Shown here one piece after another: positions 42,666-53,513 of a stretch of DNA of 64,000 nucleotides. The stretch comes from Phoma sp. XZ068 (taxonomy: Eukaryota; Ascomycota; Dothideomycetes; Pleosporales; Didymellaceae), in assembly GCA_004835665.1 (NCBI GenBank), contig ML240445.1:620001-684000 (forward strand). Reading direction: 5' to 3'. Position numbers and translations under genes: made by a program. The notes beneath the pieces were generated by a model. It was not told the origin of the DNA, did no database searches, and was given only the letters and a program-made list of their open reading frames with translations. Each line of letters starts with the position of its first letter. Position 1 is the stretch's first letter.

Positions 42666-44532
42666 ATGCAGCACCCTGACACGAACGTCGATGAGACACA
42701 GAAGAATGCTGGATTGAACGACAAAGAAGTCCTTGGCGCTGGTATTGTGCAACCGGATGTTCCGGAAGCACAGAACGATGAAGATGAGGCCGCAAAGAAG
42801 AGCAATGATGCGCACGACATCACCGACCTGGAAAAGACCACCGACTTGGAAAAAACCACATCCCTGAACGAGCCCATAGAGAAAGACAATACAGCACCAG
42901 ACATCACCGGCGCCCCCACAGACGACGAAGAACCCGAAGACGAATCTAAATACCTCTCCGGATTAAAGCTTTGGACCCTCTCTTTTGGCTTGTGTCTCAC
43001 GACTTTCGTCATCGCCCTCGACAACACTATCATCGCCACCGCCATCCCAAAGATAACATCGGTGTTCAACAGCCTTGACGATGTTGGCTGGTACGGATCC
43101 TCTTACCTACTTACTACCACGTCCCTGCAGCCCTCATTTGGTAAGGTGTATACGTACTTCGATGTCAAGTACACATACCTTATCGCCCTTGTCATCTTCG
43201 AAGTCGGCAGCGTGATATGTGCCGCAGCAACCAGCTCGCCTATGTTTATTATTGGGCGCGCGATCGCCGGCGCCGGCGCTGCAGCTCTCTTTTCTGGAGG
43301 AATGACGATCATTGGGTTCTCGGTCGCGCTTCGGAAACGCGCCATCTACATCGCAGCCCTGTCTTCGATGTTCGGCATCGCCAGCGTCGTCGGCCCCATT
43401 CTCGGTGGCGCTTTTACTGATAGATTAAGCTGGCGTTGGTGCTTCTGGATTAACCTCCCTTTTGGAGGGATATCGTTGGCGGTGGTGTTTTTCTTCTTCG
43501 AGAATCCTGAGAGGAAGTACAGCCACATTCCGGTCAAAGAGCGACTGAAGAACATCGACATGGCGGGCGCTGTGTTTTTGATCTGTGCGATTGTGAGCTT
43601 GCTTCTAGCACTGCAATGGGGCGGCTTCACGTACCCGTGGCGCAACTCTAAGGTGTGGGGGACACTGTTAGGCTTTGGGTTAATTATCGCCGTCTTCATT
43701 GCGATTCAGGTCTACCAGAAGGATCGAGCAACTATCCCTGTGAGGGTATTCAAGCAAAGGACTATCTGGGTCAGTTGTGTTTTCTCTGCACTGCTTTCGA
43801 TGGCACTGTATACGTAAGTCTTCACTGCTCCCAAATCCAATGCCCAGTATTTGGACTGATCGTGGTAGTCACATCTTCTACCTTCCATTTTACTTTCAGG
43901 CAATCAAAGGCACGACAGCCGAAGAATCGGGTATCCGAACAATTGCGTACCTCGTCAGCATAACTGTATCATCCATCGTTATTGGCGGACTGATCACCGT
44001 AGTCGGCTGGTACGCGCCCTTCATGTGGTTCGGATCTGCCGTCTTCGCCATCGGAGCCGGTCTGCTATATACACTCAAGGTGTCTTCGCCCAGCAGCCAC
44101 TGGATCGGCTACCAGATCCTCGCCGGTATCGGGGCAGGAGCAGGGGTGCAAATCCCGTTCATTGCGGTCCAAGTCGTGTCAACCGTAAAAGACATGCCAA
44201 CCGCCAATGCCTGCGTGCTCTTCTTTAACAGCCTCGGCGGTGCACTAAGTATATCGATTGCGCAGAACATTTTCGTCAATACGCTAGCCAAGGAGATCCC
44301 AAAGTATGTGCCGGGTTTTGATGCGCAGATTGTTGCCCAGGCCGGGGCGACGAATTTGAGGGAAGTGGTTCCGACGGATTTGTTGCCGGGCGTGTTGCAC
44401 GGGTATAATAACGCAATTGTGACAGCCTTTATCTTAGCCATTGCGACGAGTTGTATGGCGTTCATTGTTAGTCTAGGGCAGGAACAGAAGAGTGTCAAGG
44501 GAAAGAAGCTTATGCCTGGGGGTGCTGCGTAA
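42666..44532 (+). CDS. MFS multidrug/H+ antiporter, 14-TM (DHA2/DHA14) type
   Basis: Efflux pump of the plasma membrane. Two exons: 42666-43813 and 43869-44532, intron GTAAGT...GTAG in phase 2, giving 603 residues. The first 95 residues are acidic and cytosolic with a repeated DLEKTT motif. TM1 carries FVIALDNTIIATAIPKITS, followed by DVGWYGSSYLLTTTSLQPSF, and motif C in TM5 is VVGPILGGAFTDRLSWRWCF with WINLPFGG; these are diagnostic for the 14-TM drug antiporters that include many mycotoxin exporters. The second exon (FYLPFYFQAIKGTTAEESG) continues the family pattern. No biosynthetic core gene lies beside it, so cluster membership is not supported. An upstream in-frame extension lacks an ATG. 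Confidence 0.93.
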
Positions 44533-44618
44533 ATGGGTTCTATAGCTTGTTCTAGTATGCATAAAAACAGATTGTGTGAGTTTGATGCCACGTATATCAC
44601 ACATACCCGTGGTACCAT

Positions 44619-45656
44619 TCATTCCTTCTTTGACTCCCCCCTCGCTGGGTAGTATCCTCCAGCGAATTCTAAACTCGCGTTCTCAAACTTCTCCTCCTTG
44701 ACCTTCCTCCACCCTTGCCACGGCAACCAGCCCTCGCTCTTATAGACCGTAACATCAATCGTCGCAACGAAACTCTCGCAAACAAAGTTCGGCCTGTGCC
44801 CGTCCGGAAACGGGCTTGCTAATTTAAACCAACCCGGCTCCTTGGGCGCCTTTGCCTTCAACTCCAACTTATGCACGTAATTTGACACCGAGAGAGAGAA
44901 ACTCCGCTCCTCCCAGTTGATATCGACGCTCATAAATGGGCTCAAGAAGGGCATGTTAAAAATCGAGAGAGAAAATGGCGGCAAAAAATCCAGCACAAGA
45001 TCACTCGATCGATAACCCATCAAATACGCTGTCTGGCCCAAGATCTTTCCACCTGCCAGACTCACCCCGCTTTGTGATACGGTGTTGAAGGCTTGCACCC
45101 ACATATGGGACTCCGGGAAGCTGTTTGCCCAATTTTTCTCTTGGTGAATATGAGCATTTCCCTTGCGGTCTGCAACAGGGTGTTCGTCACCGAGCGGCGG
45201 GATCGAGAGCGTGAATGTACACGGCGAATTGATGCTGTGCACGTGCCAATGCAGCGGGAACGGGAGATTGATCATCCATCCTTCAGGCGTGTTCTTGTTT
45301 GTTCTCCACTGGGTAATGGAAGTGCTGTCTGCTTCGAGGGACCAGTCCGGCGCGCTGAGGCGGTACGATGTGGTCCCGTTGGCGTGGATGGCCACGTGGC
45401 CAATACCCGGGATGCGGAGCTCGAAGGTGTTTGTTTTGGCGTCTATGACATTCCGCTCGATATTCTCTACGAACTCCTCGCGCTGGAAGATGGATGTGCC
45501 CGGTTTAGGGTAGTATGTGAAGGACACCATGTGTGGCCGTGTTTTCGCTTTGGGGACCGAGCAAATGATTAGGGCGATATGGGCACCGCTTTCCAGGTCG
45601 AATTTTGAGTAGAAGCCCTCGAACTGAGCGTTTGGGTGGGGTGCGTAGTGATCCAT
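44619..45656 (-). CDS. Tocopherol-cyclase-like (lipocalin-fold) protein
   Basis: 345 residues from an ATG at 45656 (MDHYAPHPNAQFEGFYSKFD). The pattern matches the tocopherol cyclase family: FEGFYSKFDLESGAHIALII at the start, PFPLHWHVHS in the middle, HQEKNWANSFPESHMWVQ near residue 195, then YRSSDLVLDFLPPFSLSIF. No membrane helix or signal peptide, so probably cytosolic. Fungi are not known to make tocopherols by the plant pathway, so a real cyclase activity is doubtful; a lipid-binding or other cyclisation role is possible. The 5' leader contains a candidate intron (GTGAGTTCC ... ACCAG) ending just before the ATG. The upstream ATG at 45752 would add 32 unrelated residues. Confidence 0.8.
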   Translation of the reverse strand: MDHYAPHPNAQFEGFYSKFDLESGAHIALIICSVPKAKTRPHMVSFTYYPKPGTSIFQREEFVENIERNVIDAKTNTFELRIPGIGHVAIHANGTTSYRLSAPDWSLEADSTSITQWRTNKNTPEGWMINLPFPLHWHVHSINSPCTFTLSIPPLGDEHPVADRKGNAHIHQEKNWANSFPESHMWVQAFNTVSQSGVSLAGGKILGQTAYLMGYRSSDLVLDFLPPFSLSIFNMPFLSPFMSVDINWEERSFSLSVSNYVHKLELKAKAPKEPGWFKLASPFPDGHRPNFVCESFVATIDVTVYKSEGWLPWQGWRKVKEEKFENASLEFAGGYYPARGESKKE

Positions 45657-45975
45657 GGCTGGTTGTTGGTTGCTTGCGGTGTGGTTTAGGGAGCAAAATC
45701 TTGTCAATGTTATGGAACTCACCTGGTAAGCTGCTTTCGATGGGCAAGTCATGACATAGCGGCGTATTTAGCTTGGCAAAGAGAAGTACCTCGTCTTGTG
45801 CGTGATTGAATTCATTCATTCGTATATTCATGATGGAGTTATTTTCACATGTAGATGCGCCTCCCGCGGATGCTTAAGTTTGTACAGTACATGGCTGGCT
45901 TACTAGCGCCACGGGCACCCTGTGAAGTCACATCGGCCCTTCATCTCCCACCAACATACAACCGCCTGACCCACT
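45657..45975. other. Short intergenic region (5' leader of the cyclase-like gene)
   Basis: 319 bases between the cyclase-like start and the 3' end of the agmatinase-type gene. No gene seen. Confidence 0.45.
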
Positions 45976-47231
45976 TTATAGCTCGTCCTTTTCGCTACTC
46001 TTAGCACTTCCAATTTTAGCTTGCTCAGTCAGACCCTTGCGAACAATACTCGTCAAGACTTCATAGACAACCTGTGCAGCCGCAACACTGGTGATCTCAG
46101 CGGAGCTGTCGTATGCTGGGCTGACCTCGACAATATCTGCACCAACAACGTTCATACCCTCGATTCCTCGCAGAATCCTGATCAACTCCCTGGTAGACCA
46201 ACCTCCGGGCTCTGGTGTGCCTGTAGCAGGAGCCAGACCAGGATCGATAACATCAATATCGATGCTAAGGTAAACTGGCGTCTCTGTGCCAACACGGCCC
46301 ATGATGGATTCGATGATACCCTTTGTTCCAATGTCGTCAATGTCATCGGTGGAGATGCGCATCCAACCCTGCTGCGTGTCGTCCTCGTAGTCGGTCTCAT
46401 CATCGCCAGACAGCCTAGTCCTAAGCCCCGCGTGCACACTTGATCCGTTGGCAATGAGGCCCTCGGTCGAAGCGAGCCAGAACATGCTGCCGTGGTTTAG
46501 GAAGGACTGTGTAGTTGGGTCTTCAGGGTCGATCCAGGCCGAAGGGTATTTCGCCGGATGCCATGTGTCCAGGTGAGCATCAAAGTGCACGACTGTGATG
46601 GGATGTCCATACGCCTTGTTCAAAGCCCTGAGTGCAGGAAGAGCAACGCTATGGTCACCACCCAGTGTGATAACTTTCGGCTTGCTGAAGTATTTAACTC
46701 CGCTCTCAGTGCTCTTCTCAGTGGGTCCTCGCGCTGCAAGTTCCAGATAGGCTTCGCTCATCTGCCGTAAGGCGAGAGCATTGTCAAAAGGCGTGATTGG
46801 GATGTCTCCACAATCCACAATGCTGGCCCATGACGTGAACGGGTTGAGGCCTGCACGTGCATTGTAGCCTCTGAAGGACGTCTGGCGCGCTGAGCCGGAG
46901 CGAATCGCTCGAGGGCCAAATCGAGCTCCTGGTCGGTAAGAGACTGCGGTATCGAAGGGAGCACCAAGAATGGCAATGTCATAGGCTTTCTCGGGATGGG
47001 TCAAGCACCGTGTATGAGGCAGATGGGCGAAGGTTGAAATGCCACTGAAACCCCACTTGTACTTGTCAATTACTGTTCAAGGTGAGGACAATAAAGACTC
47101 ACATCAGTTCCCCATTTCTGCTCCAGCTCATCAAGACGCTCCTGAGAGAATGTCTCCTGGTGGTGATGGTGCGAGCCGTGCGCTGAGGCAATGGCTGGCA
47201 ATGCCAGCAATGATGCTTTGTTCAGCCTCAT
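45976..47231 (-). CDS. Agmatinase/arginase-family enzyme with signal peptide and C-terminal KDEL
   Basis: Binuclear Mn ureohydrolase; agmatinase would give putrescine and urea, but the substrate is unproven. Two exons: 47231-47103 and 47061-45976, intron GTGAGT...CAAG in phase 0, giving 404 residues. Residues 1-18 are a signal peptide (MRLNKASLLALPAIASAHG), followed by a His-rich patch. The metal-binding motifs are complete: GGDHS (His180), DAHLD (Asp204, His206, Asp208) and SIDIDVIDP (Asp311, Asp313). The family motifs GAPFDTAVSYRPGARFGPRA and ATGTPEPGG are also present. The protein ends SSEKDEL, a canonical ER-retrieval signal, so it probably resides in the ER lumen rather than being secreted or cytosolic. 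It is divergent from elongin C (465 bases). Confidence 0.93.
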
Positions 47232-47696
47232 TTTTATTTTCTCGATTATCACGAAGTTGCGGTTGAAGGTACGGAGAGCTTCGGTATTTGAAGAGCAGCA
47301 TTTTGGCGTCAAACGCGTCTCCGACCATGCTATCGGGCGCGCCTTGCGATGTCAAGTCCGACTTGACATGCCCGCGGGGTGCGGCGGGGCAGCTTATAGC
47401 TCAAAGAGGCAAGTCCATGCTATCTTCTCCCTCAGCAAACTCCACTAAGGTTTGCCGACGCACATACATTACATGATAACAAGCATTCTAGAATGCATCT
47501 TTGTGCAAAGGATGCGAGAGGTAGTTGTTCAATGGCAGCCATGATTGTTTATTGACTGATGACGTAACATTGAGCACGTGATCGCGCGATTTCGTGTTCT
47601 TTCGAGTTATGTCTGCACGGACTTCGCCGTCCTTTCCTCCATGACCTCAGTCGACAATAAACCCGCTTCGCCTTTGAACGCACAGTCTATACGAGA
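47232..47696. promoter_or_regulatory. Bidirectional promoter of the agmatinase-type gene and elongin C
   Basis: 465 bases between divergent ATGs, with no supported gene. No specific factor site recognised. Confidence 0.35.
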
Positions 47697-48138
47697 ATGA
47701 GTGGCGAGACGACGAGCGAGTACGTGACATTGGTGTCGAATGATGGCTATGAGTTCAAGCTTCTCCGGTCGGCGGCTTGCATTGCAGGTACAATCAAGCG
47801 AGCCCTGAATCCTGAGTGTACGGAGACTGCCCTTCCTGTGCCCGATCGAGTGCTAATATCTTGCGCAGCTGGCTTTCAGGAAACGACAAGAAACCGCATG
47901 GACTTCCCTACGATTAAGTACGACTCGATTACACCCCGAACTTTATCATCGATAGGTGCAACACGTTGCCAGAGCTGCATCGCTGACGACCGGTAGTGGT
48001 GTCGTTCTCGAGAAAGTCTGCGAATATCTTTACTACAACCAGAAACATGCAGAGAGCAAAGACGTTTCTGATATGGATATCCCACCTGAGCTCTGCTTGG
48101 AGTTGTTGATCGCTGCTGACTACTTGGATGGTACCTGA
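47697..48138 (+). CDS. elc1: Elongin C (Skp1-like adaptor)
   Basis: Small BTB/Skp1-fold adaptor of cullin E3 ligases and of the elongin complex that removes stalled RNA polymerase II. Three exons: 47697-47817, 47869-47917 and 47997-48138, giving 103 residues, the family's normal length. After splicing it reads SEYVTLVSNDGYEFKLLRSA, then IAGTIKRALNPESGFQETTR, MDFPTING, VVLEKVCEYLYYNQKH and PPELCLELLIAADYLDGT, matching elongin C throughout. Intron 1 uses T|GTACGG and intron 2 AA|GTACGA; only these choices keep the family frame. Exon 2 is only 49 bases. Confidence 0.93.
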
Positions 48139-49419
48139 AGCCTTTCACCATGACAGCAATCCACTGACATCAATACGCAGTGTGAATATATCCAATCCAT
48201 ATATGCCATATACTTTTACCAGATACCCCGCTTCCGATCACGCTGCGGCTCCGACGCCGTTTAACGAGCACGTATAATCAGCATTCCCGTTCAGAAGTGG
48301 GGATTCATACCGGGTTGCTTAGCCATGAACTATCCCAATGGAGACGAGAGAATACGATATGAGCGCCAGTAGGATCAAAATTCTCGAGAAATGGACGGTG
48401 GCGCTCGATCAGGCTTGCTCACAGCCCATATGCATGTTGCGCAACGAGGGAAAGGCAAGAGAGTTACCCTACGCCATCTATGAGTCCAGAACAATGTACT
48501 GTGTTCATCAAGATCGACAGCCAACTTTTCCTCGCGCCGGGCCTGCCATCCCAGTTTGCTGACTCTCCCTTGTCGACCTCTCATTATGGATTCGCACACT
48601 TGAAGTGGCCGGAGTCTTCTATCATGTCAACCGGCTCAGGGCCTCTTCCTTGAGTAGATTTAAGATGGCTATCAAGTCCGCTTTGTCTGTCAGGAAGCAG
48701 AATTAGTAATGGCCCGAGCCTAGATCGTCAGCTTCCCTACCGTACCTCTGCATAGACCGGCAAATCTGTCTCGACGACGAGGCGTAATATTGTACTGAAG
48801 CGCATACATTTCGTCTTTTTGGAGCTCTTCGGTGAGATTTCAAAGGCTGAGAGCGACAATGCCACCAGACTCCAGGTTGTAGTACAGTCCACCCATGCGC
48901 AAAAACCTTGGGATAACGACTCCTAGTGTTGCTCTTGTTTCTCTGCATACATAAGATCCCTCTTCAGGCCTGCTTGCTCTCGAACACAATTCTAACAACA
49001 TATGACCTCCCTGAAACGACTTCCGGCTGCCAGACTGAACTTGACAGAACATTGAAGCGCTATTCAGAGACATGGCTGCGCCTAACCTCAACAACGATAG
49101 GTTCCTCCTTGTGAAGAGGACGTGTTATCCGAGGTTGCCACGCAGAGTCTCCAAGCACAGGTGCAAAGCAAGCGGCCGGTTAGGTTATTAAGGGTATAGC
49201 TAGCGCGGCGCAAGCAAAACAGCTGCGCATTAGTACCAGGTTCACGATCGATGAACATTTCACCCCGGAAAGATCAGCATGGAACTAGACGCTTGCTGGG
49301 CAGCTTACGACACGTCTTGAGATTTTCTGCGATTAAAAAATGGAGAACTTAGTTAACGAGCGTTCTATACCCCACACGCCAGAAAACCCAAGCCATCTAA
49401 AGATTGTGAAAGAGACAGA
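48139..49419. other. Intergenic region, no supported gene
   Basis: Convergent region after elongin C. Frames of 60-90 codons on both strands show no recognisable feature. Confidence 0.5.
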
Positions 49420-50064
49420 TTACACCCATGACTTCTTGATTCCCAATTCCTCGAGTTGGGATTGTTGACCCTTTCCCGTCTCGACCTCGCTCCGCGCTTC
49501 ACGGCCAGCTGCTCCAGTAGTGTGCGTTGCGAACTCAACTACTGCTGCCGTACCGCCCACGACTGCAATGAACGGGACGCTGGCTTCTGTTCTCCCTTCA
49601 AAAATCTCCTTTGCTGCATCCACCGGAGCACTCATTACATCTTTGATGGCGTCGAAAGGCTTTTCGCCAGTGGTTGGTTCGAAGTTCGCAAGGCCAACGA
49701 TGGCATCGTTGAAGTCGCAGTCCAAGCCGAACACCTTGTCTAGCTGGAAGGCGTCATCGAGCCCTAGAAAAATGGACCATAGCGTTATCTTCTCGATCGT
49801 ACCACGTGCTATGCTGGCGGCACGGTCTCGGTTTCGTGGTTTATAACCAAGCCTCTCCATCTCTTTCTCGAGTTGCTTGAGCGCTTCCTTGGCCGTCTTG
49901 AATCCTTGTGCTGCTATGTAGCCTGGCAAGACCATGTAGTACATGCCACTCATGGCCATAACACCTGACAGGCCAGTGCCAACAGCGCCTCGTGTAACTT
50001 GGCGTACGAGCGAACGGTGCATCTTCTGCAGTTCTTCTGCAGTAGGTGACTGATGATTTGGCAT
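49420..50064 (-). CDS. Unknown protein with one or two hydrophobic segments
   Basis: Single exon, 214 residues from an ATG at 50064 (MPNHQSPTAEELQKMHRSLV). Residues about 22-50 (GTGLSGVMAMSGMYYMVLPG) are hydrophobic and could be a membrane helix. A charged helix follows (KEALKQLEKEMERLGYKPRN), then ITLWSIFLGLDDAF and an Ala/Val-rich stretch near 175 (FIAVVGGTAAVVEFA). The composition and length look like a genuine gene. I do not recognise the family. It lies beyond a 1.3 kb gap from elongin C and is divergent from the Zn2Cys6 gene. Confidence 0.65.
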   Translation of the reverse strand: MPNHQSPTAEELQKMHRSLVRQVTRGAVGTGLSGVMAMSGMYYMVLPGYIAAQGFKTAKEALKQLEKEMERLGYKPRNRDRAASIARGTIEKITLWSIFLGLDDAFQLDKVFGLDCDFNDAIVGLANFEPTTGEKPFDAIKDVMSAPVDAAKEIFEGRTEASVPFIAVVGGTAAVVEFATHTTGAAGREARSEVETGKGQQSQLEELGIKKSWV

Positions 50065-51011
50065 CGTGATGTGGACGGGATAGTAAATGTATAAAGTGTT
50101 ACTCGGGCGCAAAGTATGTAGATCAGTTTCTTCGATGAGTAGCTCTGTTATGCGATTGTTCTCTCGCAATTTCCCTTACTTCTTTATAGTCATCTTCATA
50201 GCTGACGATTCGATGAAGAATCTAAAGCCCGAACACCAACCTCCAGACACCGACATTTGCATCACAAACTTAGGATCTTTGCGCATCATGTACAAGCCAT
50301 GAGGCTCTGCTCACTCAGACAGCACCTATGAGAAAATGCCCCAAGCCTACGCCATGCGCAGCTCCATCAGGTCCTACCAGGCTGAGTAGCGGATGTGGAA
50401 GCTAAACATGCACATCTGGGGCCGAATTGCTTAATCGGTGTGGACATCTCAGATTGGCATGCGATGCGTCCAAGCGTAGTCCAAAGCTAGTGCAGATCTA
50501 GTGTTGTAATCAGCATAGCGCAGCCGTTCACACTTCCTTTATGCTACAAGGCTGAGGGTTTTGGTTTGGTCAGCATATGAACTGGTCGTGTCGCTGATTT
50601 CGGTAAATTCGGGCGTTGTGAGCGATCTTTGAAGGATGCTCGACAAGGAGGCTGTGCTGATGATCATCAAGCAGCTTACATTGCGCCGCACAGGGCTTCA
50701 GGCCACAACATCCCCATCTCGCGACATCTCAAATGAACTGACAGCAGATTGAGTGCGAGAGTAGAGCAAGCGTGCAACGCCATACTGGTAAGGTGTGGTC
50801 GGACAGACATCTCCCCGCCTCTAAGGCTTGGCCATTCGCCCAAATCGTCACCATCACTCAGATTAGGCAGGTGTCATTTCCGCCATGTTTCTGCACCGCA
50901 GCCTTCGTAGCGTCCGCTGTCATTACTAGCTTCTCTCCCAGAAACCTTTACCACAAACAGCGTAAACAGCGAGGAATTATCGTTTAGTTCTAGATTTCGA
51001 CACCACCTGCA
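50065..51011. other. Divergent intergenic region
   Basis: Promoter space between the unknown membrane-type gene and the Zn2Cys6 gene. No supported gene; no clear regulatory site. Confidence 0.45.
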
Positions 51012-52631
51012 ATGTCCTCTCTCGACCGAACGGGCAGTACGAGGAAGCGTAATCGTGCGTGCGAAGAGTGCCACCGTCTCAAGATCAAGTGTGATGTAAT
51101 CATACCTCTTGGTGGCACATGTGAGCGGTGCAGCCGCAACAACTTGAAGTGCGCCCCGAAAGCACCACGTCTTCAACGCGACCGCATCCAGGAGCTTGAA
51201 GCACAAAATAAGGAACTCAAAGACTCGTTGCGTAAGCAGAGCAGTATGACTCCAGGCCGATCTCCTTTGAGTCTGCAGGAAAACTACGACGACGCTATTC
51301 TTTCATTCTTGGACCATCGCATCCCGCCCAGTAAACAACAAGAATTGCTCTACTTTTTCGCGAGCCATGCAGGGGCCGCTTGGCCAGTAGTTCGTTTGCC
51401 CATGAACTTGAACGACATTCGCACTAAGTCTCCGATCTTGCTGCTTTCTGTTCTGGTCTACTCTGTCACGCAACAAACTCAAGGCACTACATTGGAAGTG
51501 CACGATGAGCTTGTACGAGAAGTGATGTACATTCTCGGTAATGAGGTAATCGGCCGAGGGCAGATATCCATTGAACTGGTGCAAGCGCTGCTCGTAGCGT
51601 CTTTCTGGAATAAGTTGTCGCGCAAAGGACAACAGGGAAGTTGCTATCAGCTCATCCAGCTGGCCACCGACATGGCGATTGATCTCGGAATTGCCGGTCC
51701 CTCGCTGCAGCCTTCTCCAGTGGCATACTTTTCGATGCACCATGATCCGACCTCACTCGAGGCACGGCGGACGTGGCTTGCATGTTTCGTGGCGCTCTCG
51801 ACTTCGTCCATTAGTACACGCCGGTCCATTGCGGTTCCATGGGATTCTCATCATCAAGAATGCCTGTTAGACTTGGAAAGTAGAGGGGATCTCTCAGATT
51901 TACTACTCTGTCAGATTGTCCGGATAAACCAGCTGATTGATGAGATCTCCAAAGTCCTGTGCCTTTGTCAATCAGCCGCATACATGGACGGTAATGACCA
52001 CGGTACTCACGTTACCATCAAGGTGTTGAAGACTAAAGTCGATGCATGGGCCGCTCAGATCCCAACCAGCCTTGCGTCCTCACAAACGCTCATGGTCTGG
52101 TATCATGTAGCGATGATTCATGTCTCTGAGCTCGCGCTGCACACACCTACAAACAAGACATCGTTTGCAGCACCGTTCATTCCAGGACGCATTGCAGTCA
52201 AGGACTTCCCAAAGCCTTCTCATATCATCTTGCCCCTTCAACAAGCGCTCGAATCCATCGTCCAAAACTGTAATGCCGTTATTGATACCGCCACAGAAAT
52301 GGATCCTGCTCTGGTTCTTAGCCTTCCAGCGTTCTGCTTTGCGCCAAGCGTGCTGTACTCTCTTTTCGTGCTGGTCAACTTGCTGGTCGCATCGACCGAT
52401 CCAACAAACACCTACGGACAGTGTCTGGCGAAGAACAATTTCCGTATTGAAGAGTTTGGCGCGAAGCTGCGGCGCTTGACGAAAAATTTGAGGGATCTTG
52501 ACCCTACAATGAGCTGCTATACGACTCGTATGTTCGACGCAACATCATGGCTGGAGCAGTGGCATAACGACTACTCTTCAATTTTGCAACGATACGAGGC
52601 AAATATGAAAGGAGATATAATAATGGTCTGA
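51012..52631 (+). CDS. Zn2Cys6 transcription factor
   Basis: Fungal binuclear zinc-cluster regulator, 539 residues, apparently intronless. The DNA-binding cluster spans about residues 17-48 (CEECHRLKIKC ... TCERCSRNNLKC): six cysteines with a longer-than-usual loop (DVIIPLGG) between the third and fourth. A linker and coiled-coil dimerisation segment follows (RDRIQELEAQNKELKDSLRK, about residues 56-78). The rest is a fungal-type middle-homology domain with helices such as SIELVQALLVASFWN, CYQLIQLATDMAIDLGI and EARRTWLACFVALSTS, the usual arrangement in Leu3-like factors. Target genes cannot be inferred; the neighbours are a fasciclin protein and an unknown protein. Confidence 0.92.
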   Translation: MSSLDRTGSTRKRNRACEECHRLKIKCDVIIPLGGTCERCSRNNLKCAPKAPRLQRDRIQELEAQNKELKDSLRKQSSMTPGRSPLSLQENYDDAILSFLDHRIPPSKQQELLYFFASHAGAAWPVVRLPMNLNDIRTKSPILLLSVLVYSVTQQTQGTTLEVHDELVREVMYILGNEVIGRGQISIELVQALLVASFWNKLSRKGQQGSCYQLIQLATDMAIDLGIAGPSLQPSPVAYFSMHHDPTSLEARRTWLACFVALSTSSISTRRSIAVPWDSHHQECLLDLESRGDLSDLLLCQIVRINQLIDEISKVLCLCQSAAYMDGNDHGTHVTIKVLKTKVDAWAAQIPTSLASSQTLMVWYHVAMIHVSELALHTPTNKTSFAAPFIPGRIAVKDFPKPSHIILPLQQALESIVQNCNAVIDTATEMDPALVLSLPAFCFAPSVLYSLFVLVNLLVASTDPTNTYGQCLAKNNFRIEEFGAKLRRLTKNLRDLDPTMSCYTTRMFDATSWLEQWHNDYSSILQRYEANMKGDIIMV

Positions 52632-53513
52632 AGCGGGCGATGATTAGCAACGCACCGGTGCAGTTCCAAATCCTGCGGAAACGTCAATCTATATCGCTGC
52701 TATGTATGAGCAAGGCTTCGGTGAGTTTTGGCCGTCTCCACTTCTGAATATGCACCTGATGGAGGATGTTCGTATTCATCCTTCGGTCAGCATTGGCAAA
52801 GCTGCAAAGTCCGACCCCCCGAAAGTCCGATCATTACCTATCATACAGCACGCAACTCTTTCGCAGCGATATCTTTTATCACTTCGAACTATATGCTGAT
52901 CATTCCATGTCGCAGCGCTTCTCGCAGTCTTGTGGCTTTGGGCAATGGACAGGGAGAAGTGCGGTCACACTCGGAGCCTAGGATGGCCGTCAAACGCTCG
53001 CGGGTGGATAAAGGTGTCCGCCTCCGATGTCAGCGTCGCGTAGACAATGTTGGAATTTACTCAATCCCAGCCTTTTGGTTCTGGGTGGGGACGGTCAATT
53101 TTGACCGTCCCGAATACGGAGAGGCCTTCAGTGATTGGTCTGCGGCTTCGTGCATGTCTGGGCATGGCTGTGCACGCGTGGGCAATTTGGGGCGCAAGAC
53201 TTCACGATGCATCGATCAACAACAGAGTCTGGAGGCCTAAACATCAGATTGTTTGGCTTTGCCACGATCGTGGAACTCGAACCGCGACGAATTCGTCTTG
53301 TATACTCGTCATGATTGTCCTTACGCGATCATTGACCGGTGGAAGACTGAAGAGTCGTGGATAAGGTCGAGTATAAAACGTACATCAAGCATCTGCTTGT
53401 CGAGGACATCACACCACAGCTTCGCATTGCACGCTCATACCTCTACTTTCCTCATCCGAACTTTAGCCGTCGTTGAACTTGCCACAGCGTTGCCGAGTAA
53501 CTCCAACTTCAAC
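52632..53513. other. Intergenic region upstream of the fasciclin gene
   Basis: No supported gene. Short open frames without domains. Confidence 0.45.
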
